From Cercophora sp. LCS_1 (Eukaryota > Ascomycota > Sordariomycetes > Sordariales > Lasiosphaeriaceae): a stretch of 64,000 bases of DNA. A program made the translations under genes and the position numbers. The notes beneath the pieces were generated by a model. It was not told the DNA's origin and did not search any database. It saw only the letters and a list, made by a program, of their open reading frames with translations. Where the stretch lies: the NCBI GenBank assembly GCA_036250225.1, contig JAPZLL010000001.1, positions 1,178,001 to 1,242,000 of the forward strand, written 5' to 3'. Positions within the stretch are counted from its first letter, which is position 1; each line of letters opens with the position of its first letter. Positions 19,342 to 29,495 of the stretch are shown piece after piece.

Positions 19342-21082
19342 ATGTCGAGCTTCGACAAGTATCAGACTCCCCTCAGCACGAGGTATGCGTCCCAGGAGAT
19401 GATGAGCATCTTCTCGGCGCGCACCCGTGCCTCAACATGGCGCCAGCTCTGGGTGTGGCTCGCCGAGGCCGAGAAGGAGCTGGGCCTCGACATCTCGGAT
19501 GAGGCAATTGAGCAGATGCGCCAGCATGTTACCGTCTCGGATGCTGCCTTCGTCGTTGCCAACGAGTACGAGAAGAAGTTCCGTCACGATGTCATGGCCC
19601 ACGTCCATGCCTATGGCGAGGAGGCCCCGGCCGCTGCTGGCTCCATCCACTTGGGTGTAAGTCAACAAGCACCATGTCTCAAGGTTATTCCTCGTGAAAG
19701 CTGACACACAGCAGGCCACCAGCTGCTACGTCACCGACAATGCCGACCTGATCTTCCAGCAGCGTGCTCTGGACCTGATCCTTCCCAAGCTCGCCAAGGT
19801 TATCCAGAACCTCCAGACCTTCGCCCTCGAGTACAAGGACCTCCCCACCCTTGGCTTCACCCACTACCAGGCTGCTCAGCTCATTACTGTTGGAAAGCGT
19901 GCCACTCAGTGGATCCAGGAGCTGATGATGGACCTGGAGGACATTGAGACGGTCCGCGAGCGCCTCCAGTTCAGAGGTGCCCAGGGAACGACGGGCTCGC
20001 AGGCTACCTTCCTCGAGCTGTTCAACGGCGACGCCGAGAAGATTGTCAAGTTGAACGAGATTCTCTGCAAGAAGGCTGGCTTTCCTTCCACGTACGACAT
20101 TTCGACTCAGACATACACCAGAAAGGTGGATCTCCGCGTCGCAAACGCCGTTTGCGCCCTGGGCGCGACCGCTCAACGCATCTGCGGCGATATCCGGCAT
20201 CTCGCCAACTTGAAGGAGATGGAGGAGCCATTTGAGAAGAGCCAAATCGGAAGCTCAGCGATGGCTTACAAGAGGAACCCCATGAGGTCAGAGCGTATTA
20301 CTGCTCTCGGCCGCAAGCTGGCTCGTCTCCCGGCTGACTTTACTGCTACTTTCGAGACTCAATGGTTTGAAAGAACCCTTGACGATAGCGCCATCCGGCG
20401 TATGGACATTCCTGAGATGGTATGGAAACCCAGCGGGAAGTTGACTGGATTTGCTAACTCGCGTAGTTCCTGTTGGCCGACTCGATCCTCTTGGCGCTGG
20501 ACAACGTCACAAACGGCCTCGTTATCTACCCCAACGTCATTCGATCCCGAATTGACCAAGAGCTTCCTTTCAGTGCGTGCGATGGAGCGATTGTCTGATA
20601 TTCACACCTCGCTGACACATAAATAGTGGCAACTGAATCTATTCTCATGAAGCTGGCCGGCCATGGAGTTTCGCGCCAGGACGCTCACGAAGAAATCCGT
20701 GTCCTTGTATGATCCCTAGCTGTTGAGGCACACGGAGATATTGTACTGACCACGCCAAAGTCTCACCAAGCCAGCGCTGTCGTCAAGCAGGAGGGTGGCC
20801 GGAACGATCTCTTGGAGCGTATCAAGAAGGCGGAGTTTTTCAAGGTAGGCAATCTTCCTCCCACAAAAGCCCTGTCATCAGTATTGCCCCTTTTCGTGTC
20901 ACTGACTGAGCCTACGCGTATAGCCTGTCTGGGGTGACATCGATAGCTTGGTGGATCCCAAGCTCTTCATCGGCAACTGCCCAAAGATTGTCGAGGATTA
21001 CTGCAACGGCAAGGTTGCCCAGGCATTGGAGAAGTACAAGGACGCCCTCTTGAAGACGGAGACGGCGCAGCTCTCGATCTAA
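19342..21082 (+). CDS. ade13: Adenylosuccinate lyase
   Basis: This homotetrameric cytosolic enzyme acts twice in purine metabolism: it cleaves SAICAR to AICAR and adenylosuccinate to AMP, releasing fumarate. Six exons are read: 19342-19656, 19715-20419, 20467-20572, 20627-20706, 20761-20844 and 20924-21082. Introns are 47-79 nt and the protein is 482 residues, matching the yeast enzyme in length. Seen in sequence are the N-terminal LSTRYAS, GFTHYQAAQ in the substrate site, and the fumarate-lyase signature SSAMAYKRNPMRSE carrying the mobile catalytic loop. The second acceptor could also be one CAG earlier, adding a single Gln. Identification is firm. Confidence 0.95.
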
Positions 21083-21924
21083 TGCGCCTGGGTCGTGGGC
21101 GAGGAGGTACAAAACTTGGTAGACGGTGTTGCGGCTGGTATTTAAAATGTCCGGATGTGACCACGATGACAACTGGTGTTATTGGCGTCCTGTATCGTCC
21201 AGGATCCCCAACGCATCTCGGTCGGAAACCTGGGGTTGCCCTCCATAACATGCAAGCCCCGCAGCGCACAGCGCAGATTAGGGGGAGTAGACGATGAAGT
21301 CAAGTCCGCCGAAATGCTTCGTGGGTGTCATTTCGGACATTTTTCTGACCTTCCCCACTATCCGCAGTCTTGGAATCATCGTCAAAGTTTAAGAGTGGGT
21401 AAATTCGGCGAAGGGGAAGCGAGTCCCTCCGCTCAGGACCATTTTATCCGACCTAAGCCCGTACCACCTGCCCCGGGCCAAGACCGCGATATACTGCCTC
21501 TCAATTGGACTTGTATGCCGGACGCTGTTTTGTTTGGTTGGAGGCCCTAGGAACTGGATAAATACAGTAAACTGTGGTGACCTCAGGCTGAGAGGACATG
21601 TCCTAAAGCTGGACTGGGGGGGGGAAGGAGTCTGTTACTTCTTGGATACCGGCTTGCCTACTCGTCCAACCATGAACAGGTGAAGACTGCGGGACGCGCC
21701 TTGTGACACTAAAACACACGAGGGCAATCAATATGTGCCGACCCGGATTATATGGCGGGAGGGTAGGTGATATGCTTCCCCGGATGGAGGAGTGTGGAGA
21801 AACTGGATGATGATGATGATGATGGGGGTGGGGAGAGGGGTATAAGACAACCCGAGCCCCCTTTATGGCTGTGCCCTGGTATTCGGCCCATCAGTACATC
21901 CAAGCACCTAGTTGTTGGTTCACC
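21083..21924. promoter_or_regulatory. GH30 promoter region with TATA box and CreA/Cre1-like site
   Basis: This 842-nt segment separates ade13 from the GH30 gene. A (GAT)6 run lies at 21806-21823. It is followed by GTGGGG at 21828-21833, which fits the SYGGRG consensus of the carbon-catabolite repressor CreA/Cre1, and by TATAAG at 21841-21846, about 80 nt before the start codon. This arrangement is typical of inducible, glucose-repressed hydrolase genes, but function is inferred. A C/G-rich run at 21617-21625 is also present. Confidence 0.5.
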
Positions 21925-23468
21925 ATGAGACTTTCTGAGAGTTTCTTTGTCGCGGCCGCGGCCGCTGTGTACGGCGTCGGCGCCGTCCCCGGACCGACTC
22001 TCGAGAGCCGACAGTCTGGTGCTGCTGTCAATGTCGACCTCTCCAAGACGTACCAGACGATGGACGGGTTTGGATTCAGCCTGGCGTTCCAGAGGGCAAA
22101 CCTCATCACGAATATGTCGGACAAGGAGAAGCAGCGCGAGCTGCTAGATCTGCTCTTCAACAGGACGTCGGGCGCGGGTTTCAGCATCATCCGTAACGGC
22201 ATCGGCTCGACGCCCAACAGCAACTCGGATTTTATGAACACTTTTGCGCCCAAGAACCCCGGAAGCCCAACGGCGACGCCCGTGTATGAATGGGACGGCA
22301 AGGATTCCGGACAGCTTTGGGTGACGCAACAAGGCGTCAAGGACTACGGCCTCAAGACCGTGTACGGGAGTGCGTTCCTCGATTCTAGCCATGTGAATCC
22401 AATTCCCAACTAACAGCGAAGCTCCCAGACGCATGGAGCGCCCCAGGCTACATGAAAACAAACAACAGGGACACCAACGGCGGCACTCTTTGCGGCGTAC
22501 CAGGCGCTACGTGCTCCTCGGGCGACTGGCGACAAGCCTACGCAAACTACCTAGCAGCCTACGTCAAGTTCTACGCCGAAGCAGGCGTGACAGTGACCCA
22601 CCTAGGCTTCCTCAACGAGCCCGACTACACAGCCAGCTACGCGTCGATGCAATCCAACGGCAACCAAGCGGCCAACTTTGTGCCGATCCTGTACGACACG
22701 CTCCAGGCGCAGAACCTAACGTCGACGGGGATCAACTGCTGCGAATCCATGAACTTTGGCAACAACGTCAACATGTTCAACGCCATCAAATCGGCGGGCC
22801 ACGAAGCCAAGCTCAAGGCCGTCACGTCGCACACCTACGCCAGCGGCGCCAGCACCGTCAACACCAAGGTCCCCGTCTGGCTGTCGGAGCAGTGCGACCT
22901 CAACGGCCAGTGGAGCACGGCGTGGTACTCCAACGGCGGGGCGGGCGACGGGCTCACCTGGGCGAACAACATCTACTCGGCCGTGGTCAACAACAACATC
23001 GGCGGCTATCTCTACTGGGAGGGCGTGCAGTGGCCGAACCCGAACACCAACGAGAAGATCATCCGCGTGGACAACAAGACCAACACGTACGAGGTTGCGA
23101 AGCGGCTGTGGGCGTTTGCCAACTGGTCGCGCTACGTCAGGCCTGGCGCGGTGCGGGTGGGCGCCAACTCGCCGAGCGGCGTGCGGGTTGCGGCGTTTAG
23201 GAACACGGACGGGACGGTGGCGGTTGTTGCGATTTCGACGGGGAGCGGGGCGACGAATGTCAGCATCAAGGTTGCCGGGGCGGAAACGACGGCGGCGGCG
23301 GCGGCCGATAGTGTTGAGGCGTATGTTAGCGACAATACGAGGAATTGTGCGGCGACGACGGCGAGTGTTGCGGCCGATGGGACGGTTAGTGGGAGTGTCC
23401 CCGGGCGAGGGATTGTTACGTTCGTGATACCGCCTGCTGGGAAAAAGGCGTTGGAGGGGGTTGCCTAG
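21925..23468 (+). CDS. Secreted GH30 glycoside hydrolase, probably a xylanase-type enzyme
   Basis: This is an extracellular plant cell-wall glycosidase of family GH30. Exons are 21925-22369 and 22429-23468, with a 59-nt intron carrying an ACTAAC branch site, giving 494 residues. A signal peptide is evident at about residues 1-20 (MRLSESFFVAAAAAVYGVGA). The catalytic barrel has the expected acid/base glutamate E212 in FLNEPDYTASY and the nucleophile E302 in VWLSEQCDLNG. N-terminal TMDGFGFSLAF and NAWSAPGYMKTN are also typical of the family. A beta-sandwich side domain follows, rich in Ala and Gly. The overall look is that of the fungal subgroup with glucuronoxylanase or xylobiohydrolase activity (GH30_7). 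Endo-galactanase specificity cannot be excluded by eye. The upstream ATG at 21865 was rejected because the one at 21925 begins the signal peptide. Confidence 0.88.
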
Positions 23469-23891
23469 GTGGGGATCGAGATGATATTTGTTTGGTTCAG
23501 GGGGGAATCCGGTCAGGGGTTGGATGCCCTGGTTGGAGGGGAGATAGCTTGTGGAAGAACGAGAGACAGGTTGCGGGTGGTGGCATCTGGCGGGAATTTA
23601 CATTATACCTTTGGGAATTTTTTGAATTTTTTTGAATTTTTTTTCCAAAATGAATTCTGATGTCTTTGAGATGGCAATCGTTTACTGTTTAGCTGGTATC
23701 CAAAAACCCGCTGCGTTGTCTCGGCAAGACAGCGTTGTCTCGGAAAGGTGTTTTGGGTGAGGGGATGCCAAGCCCCACCTTCTTCTGGTTGCTCTGTGTT
23801 TTGTCTCCATTCTCGCCATTCATTCTGCAACAGGGTCAAGATTTTGCCTCACTGCACCATTTCACCCAGCACCTGTTTGTGGTACGCCAAA
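23469..23891. other. Intergenic, GH30 / thi6
   Basis: This 423-nt segment is a T-rich 3' flank of the GH30 gene (23610-23650) and the short thi6 upstream region. No TPP riboswitch core was recognised here. Confidence 0.4.
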
Positions 23892-25634
23892 ATGAAGAAA
23901 AGCAGCATCGATTACTCTCTGTACCTTGTGACAGATTCGACGCCCGCCATTCTCGGGTCTAGAGATTTGGTCGATGTGGTGGAGGAGTCGCTCAGGGGTG
24001 GTGTCAGCTGCGTGCAGCTGCGTGAGAAGACAGGGACTACCGAGGAGGTGATAGCGCTGGCCAAACGACTTCACTGGGTTACGCAGCGTTATGGGGTGCC
24101 GCTCCTCATCAACGACCGGGTCGATGTGGCCAAGGCCGTCGAGTGCGAGGGCGTTCACGTTGGACAGGATGACACAGATCTTGCCACCGCTAGGGAAATC
24201 CTGGGCCCCGATGCTATCATCGGTGTGTCTGCAGGCACAGTCGAGGAAGCATTGCGTGCTTGCGAAGGCGGTGCTGATTACTTGGGAATCGGGACTGTTT
24301 ATTCCACGTCAACGTAGGAACATATATCTAATTGAGAAAGCCCGAGACTGACGCTACGCAGAAAGAAAGACACCAAGAATATTCTTGGCCCCAAAGGTGT
24401 ATCCGCCATCCTCGATGCCATGGCCACGGCAGGACACGCCATTCCCACCGTCTGCATCGGTGGCATCAACCAGTCCAACACGCAGCAAGTCCTTCAGCAG
24501 AGCGCCTCCCCGTCAAAATCCCTCGACGGGGTCGCTGTCGTCAGCGCCATTGTTGGAGCATCCCAGCCCCAGCAAGCCGCCAAGTCCCTCAGAGACCTTG
24601 TCAACTCCGTCGTTGCCCCTGCCCACGGCATCCGGAACGGCCATGACCTAGACATCCTGGCCTCCATCAACACCTGGGGCCCCGAAGTCATCCAAACCAT
24701 CCGTGCCCAGAAACCCATCTCTCACAACATGACCAACCTCGTATGTATATCTCCTTTACACCACTTTCCCATCCCTTCCTTGGTCTAATTCCACTATCTA
24801 GGTTGTCCAAAACTTTGCGGCCAACGTCGCCCTCGCCATCGGCGCATCCCCCATCATGTCCAGCTACGCGGCCGAAGCAGCCGACCTCGCCAACCTCGGC
24901 GGCGCCCTCGTCATCAACATGGGCACCGTCACCCCCGACACGCTGCAAAACCACTTGATTGCTCTGAAAGCCTACAACAAAGCCGGTCGCCCCGTCATCT
25001 TTGATCCAGTCGGGTACGTATCTCACATCTTCTGAATCATCGACGCATATATATATACAAGGTACTGACCACAAACAGCGCTGGCGCAACAACCGTCCGC
25101 CGCAACGCCGTCAAAACCCTCATGGCCTCGGGCTTCTTCTCCGTCATCAAGGGCAACGAAGGCGAAATCAAAGTCGTCTACGGCTCAGGCGACGACACAA
25201 CGCAGCAGCGCGGCGTCGACAGCTCCAGCACGCTGAGCGATGCCGAGAAGGCGGGGCTCGTCAAGGCCCTGGCGGCGCGGGAGAGGACCGTCGTGGTCAT
25301 GACGGGTAAGAGTGATTACGTGAGTGATGGTATGGAAGTGTATCGGATTGACAACGGGCATGGGTATCTGGGTGAGGTCACCGGGACGGGGTGTGTCCTG
25401 GGCACGGCGATATCGGCCGCTGTGGCTGTGAGACCGGGGGATTTGCAGGAACGGTTGAGGGCCGCTGTTGCGGTTATGTTGCAGTTTGAGATTGCGGCCG
25501 AGCTGGCGGCCGGGAGGGAAGAGGTTAGAGGGCCGGGGACGTTTGTGAGCGCTTTTATTGATGAGTTGGTTCGGATTAGGGAGGGTGATGGGGAGTGGAC
25601 CGGGAGGGCGAGGGTTGTGAGGGTGGATGCTTAG
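23892..25634 (+). CDS. thi6: Bifunctional thiamine-phosphate synthase / hydroxyethylthiazole kinase
   Basis: This enzyme phosphorylates hydroxyethylthiazole and couples it to HMP-PP to give thiamine phosphate. Exons are 23892-24313, 24362-24740, 24802-25013 and 25079-25634, giving 522 residues. The N-terminal half is ThiE-like: YLVTDSTPAIL, VQLREKTG, LLINDRVDVA, VHVGQDD, VSAGTVEEA and DYLGIGTVYSTST. The C-terminal half is ThiM-like: ISHNMTNLVVQNFAANVALA, then IMSSYAAEA, FDPVGAGATTVRR, KGNEGEI and the GTGCVLGTA anion-hole loop. The order ThiE-ThiM is that of yeast Thi6. The last exon begins exactly within the DPVGAG motif, which fixes the splice site. Identification is firm. Confidence 0.95.
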
Positions 25635-26310
25635 CGGGAGTATTTTGACGACGAGAGCTGAGAGGGCTTGAAGTAGGGCACAGTTCCCATGGGTTGATTA
25701 GGTGTGCAACCATGCCACTTCTGTTGGCGCAGGCGATAGTCTGGTGGTGGTTTGATCGAAGAGCCCGACCTCGTTAGCCAAGGTATTCAGAGAAACAACC
25801 CACCGGATTTACTACCTGGCGTGAGAATCTTTCACCAGGCACTTGGGTGATTCCGATACCTTGGTGTGAGCTGGCCTCTGTTTTACCTCTTATCGGTATC
25901 CATGCTCACTCACCTCGGTGTAATTGGTAGCAAACCCTGTGGACCCGGTTCCCCCCTCCTCCTCCCCCTCCCCCCCCCTCCCCGCCGCCGGACCGGGCCC
26001 CAAAACATGGGGTATTGGACCGACTGCCGGTTCCCCGGGTCTACCCCGCACCCAATAATCGCCGTTGATGCAAGCCGAAGCTCGGCTCTCTCGCCCGGAT
26101 CCTCCTTGCAGCACATGACCGAGGCCATTCAACCCGTGTGTGTATCTCGATTGGTTTCGGCGTTGAGAAATTGCAAGTGCCTGCAACTTGAATCCGTCGA
26201 TTTGGCGACATCTTTGTATCCATCGTTCTAGCCTACCAACTCGGTTTCATTCGCCACTTAACCGCATCACACCATCGCGAACACCAAGCTCGTCTCGTCT
26301 CGTCATCACA
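25635..26310. other. Intergenic, thi6 / isochorismatase-like gene
   Basis: This 676-nt segment contains a C-rich tract at about 25950-25985 and a GTGAGAA...TTTCAC hairpin near 25819-25834. I looked for a TPP-riboswitch core because of the thiamine gene nearby and did not find one. No coding signal is supported. Confidence 0.4.
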
Positions 26311-27279
26311 ATGGCAGCCCCAACTCCCCAGCGCCGTTTCCGTAAGTCCTTCAACAACATGAAATTTGGACATCGCTACTAACCAAACCCCAGAAAACCC
26401 AGCCGTCTTGTTTGTCCTCCTCCCAGGCTGTTCCCATCAATCCTGACTAACGTCCCATCGCGCCGAAGCGTCTGCGACATCCAAGAAGCCTTTCGTCCCG
26501 CCGTCTTTGAGTTTGACAAAGTGTAAGCCCATTTTCCGGTTCTCCTTCGCTTGGTCCCGTTCTGATTTGAGTGCGTTCCTAGCATCCTGACCGCCCGCAA
26601 GCTCCTCCGGGCTTCGTCGGCCTTGAACGTCCCCGTCTACGTGACGACGCAAAACCGGGCGCGGCTGGGCGATACCGTCAACGAGCTGCAGCCGCTAGTT
26701 GCGGATGCAAAGGCCAACGTGGATAAGACGAGGTTTAGCATGGTACGTTATCGTTGCATCCCTTCTTTCGTCTGTCGTCTGGCGTGATTCCATCCCTTGA
26801 TGTTTTGTGGGGGGAATTGGGCAACTTTCGTCCCAACTATCAGTATACTTCCCATCTCACCTACTTACTTGAACCCCTTCTTTTCCCCTCCCCTTATCAA
26901 CAACACCCTAACGACGAGGCAGTGGATCCCACCCATCACAACCCAACTTCCCACCGCCTCTGAAGTCGCCCTTGTCGGCATCGAATCCCACATCTGCGTC
27001 ACCCAAACCGCTCTCGATCTCCTTGCGGCCGGCCACCGCGTTTACATCCTCGCCGACGGCGTCTCCAGCTCCAACCGGGAAGAAGTCCCTATCGCCCTGG
27101 CACGACTTCGCGCTGCTGGCGCCACTATCACCTCGAGCGAGAGCTGGGTTTACGAGTGCATGGGCGACGCCGGCATTGCAGAGTTCCGCTCCATTGTCAA
27201 GCTCGTCAAGGACACCATGGCCGACACCAAGGCCTCGCTTTCCGGCCTTTTGGGCGGCGCACCTGCCTCCAAGATTTAA
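26311..27279 (+). CDS. Isochorismatase-like cysteine hydrolase (ISOC1/2 type)
   Basis: A small hydrolase of the isochorismatase/nicotinamidase superfamily; its substrate is not known. Five exons are read: 26311-26341, 26394-26409 (only 16 nt), 26469-26522, 26583-26742 and 26923-27279. The protein is 205 residues, normal for the family. The catalytic triad is visible: D19 in FVCDIQEAF, K82 in VDKTRFSM and C112 in GIESHICVTQTALDLL. The 16-nt exon is required to keep the frame into the CDIQ motif. The fourth intron is 180 nt and the others are 52-60 nt. No signal peptide is seen. The gene is convergent with the next one, whose stop codon lies 135 nt away. Family assignment is firm; physiological role is open. 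Confidence 0.88.
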
Positions 27280-27413
27280 TCGAGGCAACCAATACAAGTT
27301 CACGAATAGACTGTTTTATTGTTTTTTTTTTTCTCTTATTACATAGTGTTTCCGGCTTGTGGTTGATTCCGCTCCCATAGTCAGACCCAATTGGGCCAGT
27401 CCGAGTGTTTTCC

Positions 27414-29495
27414 CTACGTCGACGGCGTCTTGGGCTTGTTGGACGCGATCCAAGAAAACGCAGACGCGGACCCGAGCGGGTTGTTTCCTGACCGCGGCGC
27501 CGATGACTGCCTGCCGCCGTCGCTATGGTTGGCACTGGGAGACTGTGACGTCCCTTCGCCCATGGTTCCAAATCCACCGAGAGCCCCGCTCGCAGATATG
27601 CTTGCGCTCATGCTGCGCTTCGTGCTTCCCCAGCCACTCATCCCGCCACCATTGACTGACTGCTGGCTGTCCGCCTGCCCCTTCCGCCGATGCTCTCCGC
27701 TAGATCGCGACGGCAAAGGAGGCTCGTACGCCGCGCCTGTTTTGACCGTGGAGGATCCACCTGACTTGGTTGGCCGTAGTACCTTCATACTGCGCGTTCT
27801 CGTGGCAGGCTGGTATCCGCTAAGGGGCGTACTCTCGCGAGACCCATTCTCGAGTCCTGAGCCCAATGCTGTTTGTCGCCAGGGTGTGCGCATTACCGTG
27901 CTGGCTTCCCGCCGGCTGCTCTCCGATGGGCCGGGAGTTTCCTTGGTTACCGAGGTTTCCGGGGTACTTAATCCCAAAACCCGCTTCTCATTCTCACCAC
28001 CGATCTCTGACCCGTTGGTGGTCGCCACTTTACCTCCTTCACCTGGCCGGCTCATAGGTGACAACACACCATCTGAGCCGTCGTCTGTCCCCTTTGTCTC
28101 ATGGGCATCCGCTTCACCCACATCTCCCGTGGATACACTTGCGGGCTTCTCGCCCGAGACGAACTCCGGGGCTGCCGCATTCAACTTTGGTTTCTCTGGC
28201 ACAATGTTGGCAGTAGTCAAATGTTTAAACACAGCGTCGTCCTCGGGTCGCACAAATGGTACAGACAACTTGTCACGGTCATTCCCATAAAGGGTCATGG
28301 AATTCTGGGAAAGGAGAAGATCTGCGCTGTGCATCCGGAGTGTATGACTGCCGATGAAAACACGAATCGTTTTTGTTGATCCTGAATGGCCCTGGTGCTC
28401 CGAGCCTGTCACCTCAAACGAGCAAGTGATGCTGGGGAGTTGCGGCGCAGGGCTCTGTGACCGCGAATTGGACTGCGTGACCCTGGCCTCGGCGAGAAAG
28501 ACTGGAAGCGTTATCCGGTGGGCGCCATCTATATCCCTGTGAATGTTGTTGACAAGACTGAGATCTTTCAGGAGCGAGTATTCAATCGTTGACTTCTGGG
28601 ACCCGGTGCAGACAACGGCGTAGAGCAGGCTATTTGACGTGAAGCTCGTGGTCAGCCAACATCGTATGATAGAGGGAGCCGACCCCATAACATAGAGTCC
28701 AGGTGGAGGTTCGGGAATGTCAAGCGGAGAGTCATCCTCGTGACCCCCAATCACAAAGTTTGTATCCAGCCCAAGACTACTGGTCCGTCCCGAAATCCCC
28801 GAGTGCATAGAGTGAACTGAATGGCCGGCGGAACTGTGTCTGCCGTCAGATTTGTGTGAGAGCGACCGCTCCATCATCTGATGGCCACCCATCCCGCTCC
28901 CGGGCCGGATCGGACCGAAGTCACCGGAATGGCGGGCGCTTTGGCCGGCCCAGTTTGCGCCGTGCAGAGCACTCTCGTCGAACCGAACACTATTAGCCCT
29001 CGATGCGGCACCCCTCCTGATGGGCTCATCCTCTGCCTCGAGTGAAAGGGCACCAAGGAGACTCTGACCTTGATCGTCAAGATCGTCAGCGAATACTTCG
29101 TTTTGCGCCACATGGGTTGGTCCTGCAATTGGGTCAGTTAGAAATCGGCAGTACGTCCTTGTGGTAAAACGCTGACCGTGCTGAGGAGTCCCTCCGAGAA
29201 CACTCGGGAAGGGTGAGTTCCAGACCGACTTGAGCTGAGCCTCGTCGGCTTGCCGTTTCTCCAGCATTCGTATCCTCTCAGACTGCTGCTGCTGGATGGA
29301 GTGGACGCGCTTCAGGTCCATCTGAACATCGTGAAACTCGTCGCGGGTGATGATAAAGCGCGGATCCATGCCCGAGAGCGGAACGGGAGAAGCACGGAGG
29401 CTGGCGGAGGTGTTCGATGGAAAGGCCGCTGAAGCAGGAGAGTGGTAAGATTCTGTAATGATGTTTCGCCGCTCAAGAATACCGCAGCTCCCCAT
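27414..29495 (-). CDS. Conserved-looking protein of unknown function, Ser/Pro-rich
   Basis: I do not recognise a named family. The open frame is 693 codons. A 54-nt GT-AG intron (29176-29123) with a CTAAC branch site splits it without shifting frame, so the spliced product is 675 residues. The segment DPRFIITRDEFHDVQMDLKR, then an Arg/Glu helix (QQQQSERIRMLEKRQADEA), may be a short coiled coil. The centre (about residues 250-420, from PPPGLYVMGSAP to FKHLTTANIVP) alternates hydrophobic and charged residues like a folded beta-rich domain. The C-terminal 250 residues are low-complexity Ser/Pro/Gly. Start is uncertain: M1 at 29495 is the first ATG, M43 at 29369 (MDPRFIITRDEF) is a reasonable alternative, and an upstream exon is possible. 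Similar proteins have, from memory, been labelled ubiquitin hydrolase in some fungi, but no catalytic motif is visible here. Confidence 0.65.
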   Translation of the reverse strand: MGSCGILERRNIITESYHSPASAAFPSNTSASLRASPVPLSGMDPRFIITRDEFHDVQMDLKRVHSIQQQQSERIRMLEKRQADEAQLKSVWNSPFPSVLGGTPQHGQRFTTRTYCRFLTDPIAGPTHVAQNEVFADDLDDQGQSLLGALSLEAEDEPIRRGAASRANSVRFDESALHGANWAGQSARHSGDFGPIRPGSGMGGHQMMERSLSHKSDGRHSSAGHSVHSMHSGISGRTSSLGLDTNFVIGGHEDDSPLDIPEPPPGLYVMGSAPSIIRCWLTTSFTSNSLLYAVVCTGSQKSTIEYSLLKDLSLVNNIHRDIDGAHRITLPVFLAEARVTQSNSRSQSPAPQLPSITCSFEVTGSEHQGHSGSTKTIRVFIGSHTLRMHSADLLLSQNSMTLYGNDRDKLSVPFVRPEDDAVFKHLTTANIVPEKPKLNAAAPEFVSGEKPASVSTGDVGEADAHETKGTDDGSDGVLSPMSRPGEGGKVATTNGSEIGGENEKRVLGLSTPETSVTKETPGPSESSRREASTVMRTPWRQTALGSGLENGSRESTPLSGYQPATRTRSMKVLRPTKSGGSSTVKTGAAYEPPLPSRSSGEHRRKGQADSQQSVNGGGMSGWGSTKRSMSASISASGALGGFGTMGEGTSQSPSANHSDGGRQSSAPRSGNNPLGSASAFSWIASNKPKTPST

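Noticed and set aside
25786..25870. Possible TPP riboswitch downstream of thi6
   Set aside because: A hairpin is present, but the conserved CUGAGA and thiamine-binding core elements could not be found, and the position after the gene is wrong.
27391..28290. 299-codon plus-strand ORF
   Set aside because: Antisense to the unknown-protein gene, whose strand is supported by its intron; begins with TTG; no domain.
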